This document shows positions 1-8,293 of a stretch of DNA of 64,000 nt, one piece after another (the stretch's first letter is position 1; every line of letters starts with the position of its first letter). The notes below the pieces were generated by a model. That model was not told the origin of the DNA. It saw only the letters and a program-made list of their open reading frames with translations, and ran no database searches. The stretch lies in NCBI GenBank assembly GCA_937888615.1, contig CALABZ010000133.1:19383-83382 (forward strand), read 5' to 3'. The position numbers and the translations under genes are program-made. Source of the stretch: an uncultured Lentisphaeria bacterium (GTDB taxonomy: Bacteria > Verrucomicrobiota > Lentisphaeria > Victivallales > Victivallaceae).

Positions 1-2
1 AC

Positions 3-662
3 GCCCTGATGCTGAACAAGGATTTCCTGAACAGCAGAAACATATCGCTGTTATGCTCTTATTCGCGCCCGCTGATTCTGGTGGACGGCTACACGGTCCT
101 GGAGTTCCCGTTTCATCAGGTGATTCCGGACCCGTTCAACGGATATCGGAAGGCGGTCGACCACCTGGCTTCGCTTGGCGTGAAAAAAATTCTTATCGCC
201 GGTGTGACCAATACCGAAACCCACCGTGCCCGCCGCGCCTCCCTGCGTCATGTCATACAGGTGTTCCATCCTGAAATATCTTTCGAAGATTTTACCCAGG
301 ATCATATTTATGCCGATTTCGGGCAGGAGTGCGGCCGGATTCTCGGACGAAAATACTTGCATATGCCGGATCGGCCGGCGATTTTCTCGGTTTGCGATTA
401 TATTTCTTTCGGCGTGCTGGAAGTGCTGACGGAGGCCGGGCTGACGCCGGGCAGGGATTTCAAACTGGTCAGCTACGACAATCTGGAAGGAAACGGCATT
501 TGCCCGTTCGGTGAACCGGTCCTGACGACCGTGCAGTATCCGTACCGGCAGATCGAGGAGGAGTTGATGAACCTTCTTGCGGAAGTTCTTGCTTCACCGG
601 AGGATCGTATCAGAATCATCAAGGTCCCCGCCGATGAACTTATCATAAGATCAACCACATAA
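3..662 (+). CDS. LacI-family transcriptional regulator, sensor domain (5' end outside window)
   Basis: The frame is open to the left edge of the window, so the DNA-binding part lies outside; the ATG at 9 is probably internal. The visible 219 residues look like the second half of a LacI/GalR periplasmic-binding-like sensor. They include an [13 protein letters not shown] helix-strand, a stretch with a predicted effector pocket, a [20 protein letters not shown] segment matching the usual D-x-x-A-x-G-x-x-x-A-L-x-x-x-G pattern, and then the x-S-Y-D-N segment. It likely binds a sugar ligand and represses or activates neighbouring carbohydrate genes. It is followed after 26 bp by the pseudopilin gene, suggesting it regulates the following two genes. 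The family call is firm; ligand unknown. Confidence 0.8.
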   Translation, partial: ALMLNKDFLNSRNISLLCSYSRPLILVDGYTVLEFPFHQVIPDPFNGYRKAVDHLASLGVKKILIAGVTNTETHRARRASLRHVIQVFHPEISFEDFTQDHIYADFGQECGRILGRKYLHMPDRPAIFSVCDYISFGVLEVLTEAGLTPGRDFKLVSYDNLEGNGICPFGEPVLTTVQYPYRQIEEELMNLLAEVLASPEDRIRIIKVPADELIIRSTT

Positions 663-688
663 GAACCATGAAATGGAGGAATAAAAAA

Positions 689-1375
689 ATGAAAAGAACA
701 AACAATTTCACACTTATTGAACTGTTGGTAGTGATAGCTATTATCGCTATTCTGGCGGCGATGCTGCTGCCGGCCCTGAACAAAGCGCGCGACAAGGCAA
801 AGGCGATCGGCTGCGTCAACAACCTGAAACAGAACCTCGGAATACTGCAATTCTACCAGAACGACAACGACGGCTGGTGCCTGGGATATAACGATTCCGG
901 CTATGCCCGGATTCTGATTTCCAAGGGATATATCCCCGGAACGGCCTACACCAGCGACGCTTATTACGGCCTGGCCCCGCGCAGTTGGACTTGTACTGTG
1001 ATTACGGAACGGGTGCCGAATGTCCTGAAAGGCGATCAAGTCGGCATATTCAGGACTTACGGCATGCCCGCCACCGCGCCGAACCCGGAACCGGGCGGTT
1101 CCACCTGGGGACTTTCTCCCGCCTTCAAGTCCTCGCTGGCCCGTTTTTCCAAACCGGCTTCGTTCATTTATCTGGCCGACGCGGGCAAATCCGACGTCCG
1201 CTATCCGAACTATTATTTTCACTGGACCAGTACGCCGAACGTCAACTGCCTTGCTTTGAACCATGAGGGGCAGGCCGGGACCGGATTTCTCGACGGTCAT
1301 GTGGCACTCTGCAATATGAATGAACTCAGCGGTGTCTACAAATGCAGAAATTTTACCCGCAACCTTGTTCAATAA
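689..1375 (+). CDS. Prepilin-like protein with type II pseudopilin N-terminus (H-x-G-H-V type)
   Basis: 228 residues. I chose ATG 689 because GGAGGA at 675-680 lies 8 bases upstream; ATG 668 has no such site. The N-terminus is a short basic leader, then [20 protein letters not shown], the hydrophobic prepilin helix with the conserved Glu at +5, then [12 protein letters not shown]. The residue before the Phe is Asn, not the Gly normally needed by prepilin peptidase. The body is a globular domain ending with an H-x(n)-F-L-D-G-H-V motif near the C-terminus, as in the many short pseudopilin-like proteins of Planctomycetes and Lentisphaerae. It should sit in the inner membrane by its N-terminal helix. 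Its job is not known; the position between a sugar regulator and a glycosidase suggests a role in polysaccharide capture. Confidence 0.85.
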   Translation: MKRTNNFTLIELLVVIAIIAILAAMLLPALNKARDKAKAIGCVNNLKQNLGILQFYQNDNDGWCLGYNDSGYARILISKGYIPGTAYTSDAYYGLAPRSWTCTVITERVPNVLKGDQVGIFRTYGMPATAPNPEPGGSTWGLSPAFKSSLARFSKPASFIYLADAGKSDVRYPNYYFHWTSTPNVNCLALNHEGQAGTGFLDGHVALCNMNELSGVYKCRNFTRNLVQ

Positions 1376-1403
1376 TAACAGCATATAGAAAAGGATTCCA
1401 AAC

Positions 1404-3353
1404 ATGTTGAAATACTTGATGCCCGTTCTTTTAATCTTCTCCGGAATCGTATCGGCCGATGACTTGAACGGTTTCACCCGGCTGGATGCCCGTTCGTTGG
1501 AGGTCAAACCGGTTTCGGTTGAAGACCCGGATTTTGAGAAAGACGGCGCGGGCTGGGGATTGCGCCCCTGCGCCGTCGTGGAAAAAGGAACCGGACGCAG
1601 CGCCACCAGAGCCCTGAAATACCAGCGGACCAATCCCAAAGATTATGCCGTCATATCGACCGGGGTTAAATTGAAACCGGGAACGTTTTACCGTTTTGGC
1701 GCGTGGATCAAAACCGAAAACGTAACGATCTCCCCACAGGGCGGCGGCGCTTCCATCGCGCTCGAATTTTCCAGAATCGATGAGAACGGCAAGAAACAAT
1801 ACATCACCGGACGCTATCTGAAAGGCGTGGCCGGAACCAGTGACTGGAAATTCGTTTCCGATGTCGTCCGGGTGCCGAAAAATGCCGACAATGCCGGTAT
1901 TTCCCTGTATATCTGGAAAGGAGCCACCGGCACCGCATGGTTCGACGACGTTGTCATTGAGGAACAGTCCGCCAATCTGTGGGCGCTGTATACGCTGGAG
2001 CCGTATAATACCGTTCGCAACGGCAAATGCACGGTGGCGGTCAGTCATGATGGGAAAGCCGTCGCCGACGGCAAATTCGAAGTCCGGATCGCGATCAAAG
2101 AGCCGGCGCTCGTCCTGCGGGCTCCGGTGCGCGGCAACCGCGCCGAATTCGTTCTGAAACAGCTTCCCGTAGGTGAATACAATACCGAGTTCATGATTCT
2201 CGACCCCGCTCGCAAAGAAGTCCTGTATTCAACCGTAATCCCCCTGGTCGTCAACCCCGCAAGTACGCCGACAGTGGCGATTGATTCCCTCGGCCGCACC
2301 CTTGTGAACGGCAAACCGTTCATGCCGGTGGGAGTGTTCACCGGCGGGCTCAACGCGGCCCTGATCGATACGCTTCGGGACGGCGGCTTCAATTGCGCGG
2401 TTCCTTACGGCAGCATGAACCTGCGTATCGCCAAGGTCGATCCGTCTCCGGAACAAATCGTCAAAGTTCTGGACCTGGCCGCGGCCAAAGATTTCAAAGT
2501 GATTTTTTCCTGCAAGGACATTGGTTCAAGCGCCCGTTACGGACTCTTGAACTGGCACGGCGCACAGGGACAGGATGAAATCATCCACAAAGTTACTTCC
2601 CTGCTGAAAGGACATCCGGCCTTGCTGGCCTGGTACATCAACGATGAACAGCCCACTTCCCAGATCGGGCGCGTCACCGCCATGCGCCGGCTTTTCAACC
2701 GTCTCGACCCGGATCATCCGACTTACGGCGTCTTGTATCAGTATGAAAGTCTGCCGATGTACGGCCCGACCTGCGACATCATCGGCGTCGATCCGTACCC
2801 GCTGGCGGAAAAAAGTATCGAGCGGGCGGTTTACCCCATGACGCAAACGCACCTTGCCGGACTGCCGGTATGGGTGGTGCCGCAATTGTCGAACAGCGCT
2901 ATTTTCCGCGCCGATAAACCGCTGGCCGATCCGCGGAATCCGAGCGAAGAGGACATGCGTTCGCTGGTACTGCTGGAGGCCGCATACGGAGCAAAAGGGT
3001 TCATTTTCTACAAGTTCGAAGACCTCCGTTCCTCGAAACTGCCGAAAGACAATTTCAAGACGGAATGGCCGAAAGTGAAAAACGTCACCGCCGTGCTGAA
3101 AACACTGGAACCCTATATCCTGTCCGCCCATCCGGGCGAACTGCTCCAGGAAGGGGCCGTGGTGGTCGCCCGGTTGCGCAATGACGGCGGCAAGGCCGCG
3201 GTCCTGATCTCTGCCATCGGTCCCGGCGCAGCCACGGCCAGGTTGAAACTGGACGGCAGTTACCGTTCTCTCTACGGACGCACGGTACAACAGGGCGGGG
3301 AATGGGTTTTCACCGGAGCAGGAATCAGTTCGGACATATTGATCGAACAATAA
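1404..3353 (+). CDS. Secreted glycoside hydrolase-like protein with N-terminal carbohydrate-binding-like domain
   Basis: 649 residues. A signal peptide (residues 1-18, ending V-S-A) points to export. Residues about 30-190 form a beta-rich domain like the CBM4/9 carbohydrate-binding fold (GRSATRALKYQ, FYRFGAWIKTENV, GTAWFDDVVIEE are typical strands). After an Ig-like linker, residues about 290-560 look like a (beta/alpha)8 barrel of glycoside hydrolase clan A type: V-N-G-K-P-F-M-P-V-G-V-F opens the barrel, and W-Y-I-N-D-E-Q-P (Asp414, Glu415) is a candidate for the acid/base at the end of strand 4. The last 80 residues are a beta domain. AAGGA upstream of ATG 1404 supports the start. I cannot assign a GH family or substrate. 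It is the third gene of a regulator/pilin/hydrolase cassette. Confidence 0.7.
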   Translation: MLKYLMPVLLIFSGIVSADDLNGFTRLDARSLEVKPVSVEDPDFEKDGAGWGLRPCAVVEKGTGRSATRALKYQRTNPKDYAVISTGVKLKPGTFYRFGAWIKTENVTISPQGGGASIALEFSRIDENGKKQYITGRYLKGVAGTSDWKFVSDVVRVPKNADNAGISLYIWKGATGTAWFDDVVIEEQSANLWALYTLEPYNTVRNGKCTVAVSHDGKAVADGKFEVRIAIKEPALVLRAPVRGNRAEFVLKQLPVGEYNTEFMILDPARKEVLYSTVIPLVVNPASTPTVAIDSLGRTLVNGKPFMPVGVFTGGLNAALIDTLRDGGFNCAVPYGSMNLRIAKVDPSPEQIVKVLDLAAAKDFKVIFSCKDIGSSARYGLLNWHGAQGQDEIIHKVTSLLKGHPALLAWYINDEQPTSQIGRVTAMRRLFNRLDPDHPTYGVLYQYESLPMYGPTCDIIGVDPYPLAEKSIERAVYPMTQTHLAGLPVWVVPQLSNSAIFRADKPLADPRNPSEEDMRSLVLLEAAYGAKGFIFYKFEDLRSSKLPKDNFKTEWPKVKNVTAVLKTLEPYILSAHPGELLQEGAVVVARLRNDGGKAAVLISAIGPGAATARLKLDGSYRSLYGRTVQQGGEWVFTGAGISSDILIEQ

Positions 3354-3381
3354 ACATTGACCGGTCCGGTCCCGGACGACT

Positions 3382-4635
3382 TCAGGCGTTCTTCTGCAGG
3401 ACCGCGGCGTAAGCGCCGTCGTGAAGTTCGTTCGGGATCAACTGTTTCTGACGCAATAACTGAAACGCGGGCATTTCGCCGATGAAACGGCGCACCAGTT
3501 CTCCGTTTTCTCGCGGTTCGATACTGCATGTGCTGTAGACGATGCGACCGCCGGTACGCACCAGCCGGGCGCAGGCGCGGAGAATATTCATTTGGAGTTC
3601 AGTCAGCTCACGGACTTTTTCGTCGCAGAAAGTCCAGAGCACATCCGGGCGGCGGTGAAATACCCCGGTATTACTGCAGGGAACATCCAGCAAAACCACA
3701 TCGAACGCCCCGTCGTCAAAGGACGATTTCAGGACCGAATCGACCGTTACCGGTACATTGTCGTATCCGCGCAGAGACAGATTCTGCCTTGTCAACTTCT
3801 GTCGGGTCGCGGAACGGTCGGCGACGGCCAGACTGCCGGTTCCCCGGAGCGTTTCCAGGATCATCAGAGATTTTCCTCCCGGGGCGGCGCAAAGGTCCGC
3901 CACTCGTTCGCCCTGCTGGATCGACGCCAGCGTCGGCGCGAGTGCGGTGGCCGCGTCCTGAATATAGACCCGGCCGTTTTTCAGTGCGTCGCTTGCCAGT
4001 AAATTGATGGGATTGTCGGTGCGGTAGAAGTAGAATCCTTCCGAGGGGATCGGGATCGCCTCCAGCATTTCGGTTTCCACCTCATCCAATGGTTTGCGGC
4101 AGGCGCGAAAAGTAAAGATGGCACGTTGGCGCAAGAGCCCGCAAAGCCCCACGAAAGATTCAGGGAAAGTCTTTCGCCAATGTTCATAGAGCGGCGTCGG
4201 TAATCCGCAGCGTTCCGCATCGGACAGTTCGGCCTTGAAGGTATCGAAATCAAGGCGGGTGATGTTGCGGAGTACGGCATTGATGAACCCCGCCGCCTGC
4301 CGCTGGTATTTGCGTTTGGCAAAATCCACCGCCACGTTGACCGCGCTGGCCGCCGCAATTCCGTCCTGATAAAGAATCTGTGTACAGGCGGCGGAGAGAA
4401 TTCTGCGGTACTCCGGCTTGCAGGGGGAGGAGATCATGCGATTGAGCAATTTTTCGACGATTGTGCGATGACGGAAATACTCAAAGATCAGGCTGGAGAT
4501 CGAGCGGCGCAGATCGGGATCGGATAAATGGAAATTCAGGTAGTCGTCGATATTGACCTGTTCATTTTCCCATTTTTCCAGCCCGTAAACGGCGTTTTCC
4601 AGTATTTTTTCCGCGATGTTTCCGTGATTATTCAT
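3382..4635 (-). CDS. rsmB: 16S rRNA (cytosine-5)-methyltransferase RsmB
   Basis: 417 residues, the normal length. Residues 1-140 are a NusB-like helical RNA-binding domain, and the rest is a Rossmann-type methyltransferase. The S-adenosylmethionine site is D-L-C-A-A-P-G-G-K-S. Both conserved cysteines are present: L-D-V-P-C-S-N-T-G (Cys320, the release cysteine) and Y-S-T-C-S-I-E-P (Cys370, the nucleophile). It methylates C967 of 16S rRNA in family members studied. Its start overlaps the end of hldD by 8 bases, so it is translationally coupled as the last gene of the minus-strand operon starting near 10000. Confidence 0.95.
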   Translation of the reverse strand: MNNHGNIAEKILENAVYGLEKWENEQVNIDDYLNFHLSDPDLRRSISSLIFEYFRHRTIVEKLLNRMISSPCKPEYRRILSAACTQILYQDGIAAASAVNVAVDFAKRKYQRQAAGFINAVLRNITRLDFDTFKAELSDAERCGLPTPLYEHWRKTFPESFVGLCGLLRQRAIFTFRACRKPLDEVETEMLEAIPIPSEGFYFYRTDNPINLLASDALKNGRVYIQDAATALAPTLASIQQGERVADLCAAPGGKSLMILETLRGTGSLAVADRSATRQKLTRQNLSLRGYDNVPVTVDSVLKSSFDDGAFDVVLLDVPCSNTGVFHRRPDVLWTFCDEKVRELTELQMNILRACARLVRTGGRIVYSTCSIEPRENGELVRRFIGEMPAFQLLRQKQLIPNELHDGAYAAVLQKNA

Positions 4636-5608
4636 CGCCGAGGAACTTGTCGGAAACCCGGTAATTACGGATATAGTCGCTTACCGCTTCGTGGAGCGAC
4701 ATGGGTTCCTTGTTGTAGCCGAGGCTTCTCAGCTTGGTCATTTCCGCTTTGGTGTAATACTGGTAGCGGTCGCGGAGTGATTCGGGCATGTCGATGTATT
4801 CGATATCCGGCTGGAGGTCAAGGGCGTCGAATGCGGCGTTGGCCAGTGCGTTCCAGGTTTCGGCGCGGCCGCTGCCGATGTTGTAAATCCCCATCCCTTT
4901 GCTGTTGTTCAGCAGGTAGATCATCATATCCACGGCATCCTTTACGTAAAGGAAGTCGCGTTGCTGTTCGCCGTCTTTGTATTCGGGACGGTAGGATTTG
5001 AAAAGACGCATTTTCTTTTCGGTGGAGATCTGTTCGTAGGCGCGGCAGACGACACTGCGCATTTCGCCCTTGTGCAATTCGTTGGTGCCGTAAATATTGG
5101 AGAATTTCAGTCCGGTGACCCGGCTTAGGCGTCCATACTTTTTCAGCCACAGGTCGAACATGTGTTTGGAGTAGCCGTACATGTTCAGCGGGCGGAGGTT
5201 TTCAAGGGCGTTTTCGTCGTCCTCATACCCCTGGCTGCCGTCGCCGTAGGTTGCACAGCTCGAGGCGTACATGAAGCGGGTATGGTGTTCGATGGCGAAG
5301 TTGCAGAGTTTTTTGCTGTATTCAAAATTGTTGGAAACCAGATAGGTCGCGTCACGCTCGGTGGTGGACGAACAGGCCCCGAGGTGGATGATCGCCTCGA
5401 TCCGGCCGCAATTCAGAGAATGGTTCAGGAGACGCTCCAGAAACACATCCTTCTCCAGATAATCGGAGAATTTCAGTGCACGGAGATTTTTCCATTTGTC
5501 GCTGCATCCGAGATGGTCCACCACCATGATGTCGGTGATGCCCTCGCGGTTCAGCCGCCAGACAAAGGCGCTGCCGATCAGACCGGCCCCGCCGGTAACG
5601 ATATACAT
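4628..5608 (-). CDS. hldD: ADP-L-glycero-D-manno-heptose 6-epimerase
   Basis: 326 residues, matching HldD/RfaD length. An extended short-chain dehydrogenase fold with NAD(P)-binding T-G-G-A-G-L-I-G-S at residues 5-13, and the catalytic Y-x-x-x-K pair Tyr144/Lys148 in M-Y-G-Y-S-K. The pattern D-H-L-G-C-S-D-K-W-K-N-L near residue 31-42 is typical of HldD rather than of UDP-hexose epimerases. It converts ADP-D,D-heptose to ADP-L,D-heptose for the inner core of lipopolysaccharide. It lies 6 bp after lptD and overlaps rsmB, so it belongs to an outer-membrane assembly operon. This implies a heptose-containing LPS. Confidence 0.93.
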   Translation of the reverse strand: MYIVTGGAGLIGSAFVWRLNREGITDIMVVDHLGCSDKWKNLRALKFSDYLEKDVFLERLLNHSLNCGRIEAIIHLGACSSTTERDATYLVSNNFEYSKKLCNFAIEHHTRFMYASSCATYGDGSQGYEDDENALENLRPLNMYGYSKHMFDLWLKKYGRLSRVTGLKFSNIYGTNELHKGEMRSVVCRAYEQISTEKKMRLFKSYRPEYKDGEQQRDFLYVKDAVDMMIYLLNNSKGMGIYNIGSGRAETWNALANAAFDALDLQPDIEYIDMPESLRDRYQYYTKAEMTKLRSLGYNKEPMSLHEAVSDYIRNYRVSDKFLGDE

Positions 5609-5614
5609 AAGAAA

Positions 5615-8290
5615 CTAGCCTCCCATTCCGGAATAGCCGCGTACCCTTCGGGTGGCGGATTCCTGCATTTGATTCAACGGCCCGGTCAGGCCGTTCAGGT
5701 ACAACATGACACTGACGGAATAATCGATTTTCTTGTCGCCGTCGCTATCGCGGCTGCGTTCCTGTCCCGCTTCCAGGGCCAGATCCCAGCAGTGGAGGGT
5801 TTTGACCAGGCGGAGCCGGGTGGATTTGATATAGCCCAGTTCGAAGTCGTAAGACACGTCAAAAGCACCCCGGAGGGAGTGATCCAGCGACAGCGGCATC
5901 GTAATGCCGAAATTCACCTGCTGGGTACGGTCGGTATAGTAACGGTCGAAGGTACTGCCGCCGTCCACTTCATAGAAGGTACTGCCCATCGAATAGGCCG
6001 GACGCGAACGGTAGGGGTCGTTGTAGGTGTAGGAAACATTGACCGTGCACCCCTCGAAAAGCGTATAACGAACCCCCATTTCCAATTTGTTGAAAAGGTC
6101 GCCGCCGATGCCGGGACGTCCCGCGGGTCGACCGGCGCGCGTGGCTTCGGTATCGTGCGGGCTGTTCTTCCCTGCGTCGATCGACATCAGAAAGTAAAGG
6201 TTGGTATCCGCCTGCGGCATGAAGTTGAACAGGGTGACGAGGTCACCGACGTTATTGAATCCGTCACGGTTCTGGAAGTGGTAGTCCCAGTAGGTTTCGA
6301 GGGTCATCCAGTTGTAAATCTGTTCATTGCCGAAGTCGCCGCGGCGGGTCTGCAGGCGCTGGCGCAACCCCAGCCGGACGAAGTTCTGGGTGGTGATGCG
6401 GTCGACGTCGTCAAAATAATAAAGGTAATCGCGGTCCACGGTGGGCTCGGGAATATATGTGTAATTGACATATGGCTCCATTACGTGCCGCAGGCCATCC
6501 AACTGGAAATAGGCGTTACGGACGTTTTGCCAAGCCTGGTAAATCTTGGTATTGGCCTCGAAACCGACTTCGAAAACGAAACGGAACTTGCTTCCGCCGC
6601 GCGAGTCGTATTGGGCCACTTCGCCGCCGGAGGTCACGTCCTCGCGGTCGATGTAGCTCTTGAAACCGAGTTCCTGCGCCGACACCGGCGTGTCGGAACT
6701 CTTGTCATAGTAAGTCATTCGGAATCCGGTCCTGGGGGTAAAATGGAACCAGGAGAATTTGATCGGATAGTAGAACATATGAAGCGAATCCATCCGGAAT
6801 GCGCTGTAATCCTTGCTGTCCTCATACGGCTGGTTGGTCAGCGGGTTGATCGGGCGCGGCTTGTCGAACTCACGCCATCTCATATGGAGGTCTGAAATCG
6901 AAGTTTCCCCCTGATAATAGATATTCCAGAACAATTCCTGGCGCGGAATGTCAAGACGCCACTCCGGCAGCCGCTCCATCGTGGTGTAAAAACTGTTCAC
7001 TTGAAAATTGGTGTACAGCGAGGTGGAGAAACGGTCAAACTGATATTCGAGGGCGGCGTAGGAGGCCGGCTCGGGGTTGGCGTCGAACGCGGACCGGTCA
7101 TAGTCATAACGGAAATAGTAGTCGCTGCTCAGGTTGAATGAGCCACGGAAGTCCAGGCGCGAAGTCAGGTGGGTGACATTGCTGATTTCGAAATTGTAAC
7201 GGTAATGCGGAATCTCCAGACGCTCGTTTTCCACGTCGCTGGATTTATAGGGGCGCAGGTCGTAGATGGAATATCCCTTGAAATAGGTGTAGGTGTTTTC
7301 CGCGCTGATTTCGGTTTCGTTGCCATAACCCACGCCGCGGAGGGTGTAATAATCGACGAAAAGCTTGGTGGTCACGTACGGGTCGTCCCAGAGGTCAAAA
7401 CGCTTGTACATTTTGATGAAATATCCGAAGTCGCTGTCGGCTCCGAACTGGGAACCGAAAAGGCCGGGGGCTTCATCCTTCGGCTTGTAGAAAAACGGCA
7501 GCCACATGATCGGCACCCCGTAAACTTTCATGACGGCGTTGCAGGCGAGGATACTGTGGTCCCGGGGGATCGGCTCATAGCCCTCAAGTCCGAACTTTTC
7601 CTGAAGATAAGGGCGAAATATCGCCCTGGACAAATAAATTGAATAGTGTTCATTGTGCTCGCACATGTATTCGCAGGAGGAAATTTCGGCGTCGTGGACT
7701 TCGAGTTCTCCGGTGGGTTTGCGGATCGCGTAGGGGGCGCGGGCCCCGAAGGTGCGGTAGCGCAGGTTCACATTGGTGAATTCCATGGCTCCGGTATTGA
7801 GATTGCCGCTGACCCGTTCGGCGGTGATCTGGTCGCCGTGCTCCTGCACTTCGGTCAGGATCAACTGGTTGCCGAGCGGGTCGACACTGTAGCCTTTGAT
7901 GGTGACGCTGACATTCGCCTTGTTTCGCAGTTTGATCAGCTCGCGGATCGTCAACTTGAATTCGCGCGTCACCGTGCGGTAAAGCCGGATATTGCCGACG
8001 GCTTCCAGGTCTTTGGTTTCGGTATTGATGATGGCCTTGTCGGCATAAACCACAAACCGGCCGAAGGGGACATATACATTGCCGGTGAGCATGACGTTTT
8101 TGCCGACGATGGTCCATTCGTCGGTCCGGGCCTGACTGAGGTCGGTGATATTATGTTTGAAATTGAAGTCTTCCTTGAACTCGTCGGGCCCGACCAGACC
8201 GAGCTGGCCATAGACCGTGAGTGCTCCGCACCAAGCGCAGAGCATCAGGCTGTATTTCAATATCGATTTAATATCCGGAAACTTTCCCAT
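5615..8290 (-). CDS. lptD: LPS-assembly outer-membrane protein LptD
   Basis: 891 residues. A signal peptide (cleaved near residue 28) is followed by an OstA/LptA-like beta-jellyroll domain (about 60-230: T-G-N-V-Y-V-P-F-G-R, A-D-K-A-I-I-N-T-E-T-K and similar repeated strands). A large C-terminal beta-barrel follows, with many alternating aromatic strands. L-P-F-F-Y-K-P and G-L-F-G-S-Q-F-G near residues 265-285 are characteristic of LptD at the plug/barrel boundary. The protein inserts LPS into the outer leaflet with LptE, which I do not see nearby. Cysteine pairs in S-S-C-E-Y-M-C could form the interdomain disulfides. It lies 3 bp after the dehydrogenase-like gene and 6 bp before hldD. Confidence 0.9.
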   Translation of the reverse strand: MGKFPDIKSILKYSLMLCAWCGALTVYGQLGLVGPDEFKEDFNFKHNITDLSQARTDEWTIVGKNVMLTGNVYVPFGRFVVYADKAIINTETKDLEAVGNIRLYRTVTREFKLTIRELIKLRNKANVSVTIKGYSVDPLGNQLILTEVQEHGDQITAERVSGNLNTGAMEFTNVNLRYRTFGARAPYAIRKPTGELEVHDAEISSCEYMCEHNEHYSIYLSRAIFRPYLQEKFGLEGYEPIPRDHSILACNAVMKVYGVPIMWLPFFYKPKDEAPGLFGSQFGADSDFGYFIKMYKRFDLWDDPYVTTKLFVDYYTLRGVGYGNETEISAENTYTYFKGYSIYDLRPYKSSDVENERLEIPHYRYNFEISNVTHLTSRLDFRGSFNLSSDYYFRYDYDRSAFDANPEPASYAALEYQFDRFSTSLYTNFQVNSFYTTMERLPEWRLDIPRQELFWNIYYQGETSISDLHMRWREFDKPRPINPLTNQPYEDSKDYSAFRMDSLHMFYYPIKFSWFHFTPRTGFRMTYYDKSSDTPVSAQELGFKSYIDREDVTSGGEVAQYDSRGGSKFRFVFEVGFEANTKIYQAWQNVRNAYFQLDGLRHVMEPYVNYTYIPEPTVDRDYLYYFDDVDRITTQNFVRLGLRQRLQTRRGDFGNEQIYNWMTLETYWDYHFQNRDGFNNVGDLVTLFNFMPQADTNLYFLMSIDAGKNSPHDTEATRAGRPAGRPGIGGDLFNKLEMGVRYTLFEGCTVNVSYTYNDPYRSRPAYSMGSTFYEVDGGSTFDRYYTDRTQQVNFGITMPLSLDHSLRGAFDVSYDFELGYIKSTRLRLVKTLHCWDLALEAGQERSRDSDGDKKIDYSVSVMLYLNGLTGPLNQMQESATRRVRGYSGMGG

Positions 8291-8293
8291 CGG

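Noticed and set aside
3364..3377. Short GTCCG/CGGAC hairpin between convergent genes
   Set aside because: Five pairs and no T-run on either strand; too weak to call a terminator.
5162..6895. 577-codon plus-strand frame opposite hldD and lptD
   Set aside because: It is antisense to two certain genes, crosses their junction and has no family motifs. Long antisense frames are common at this GC content.
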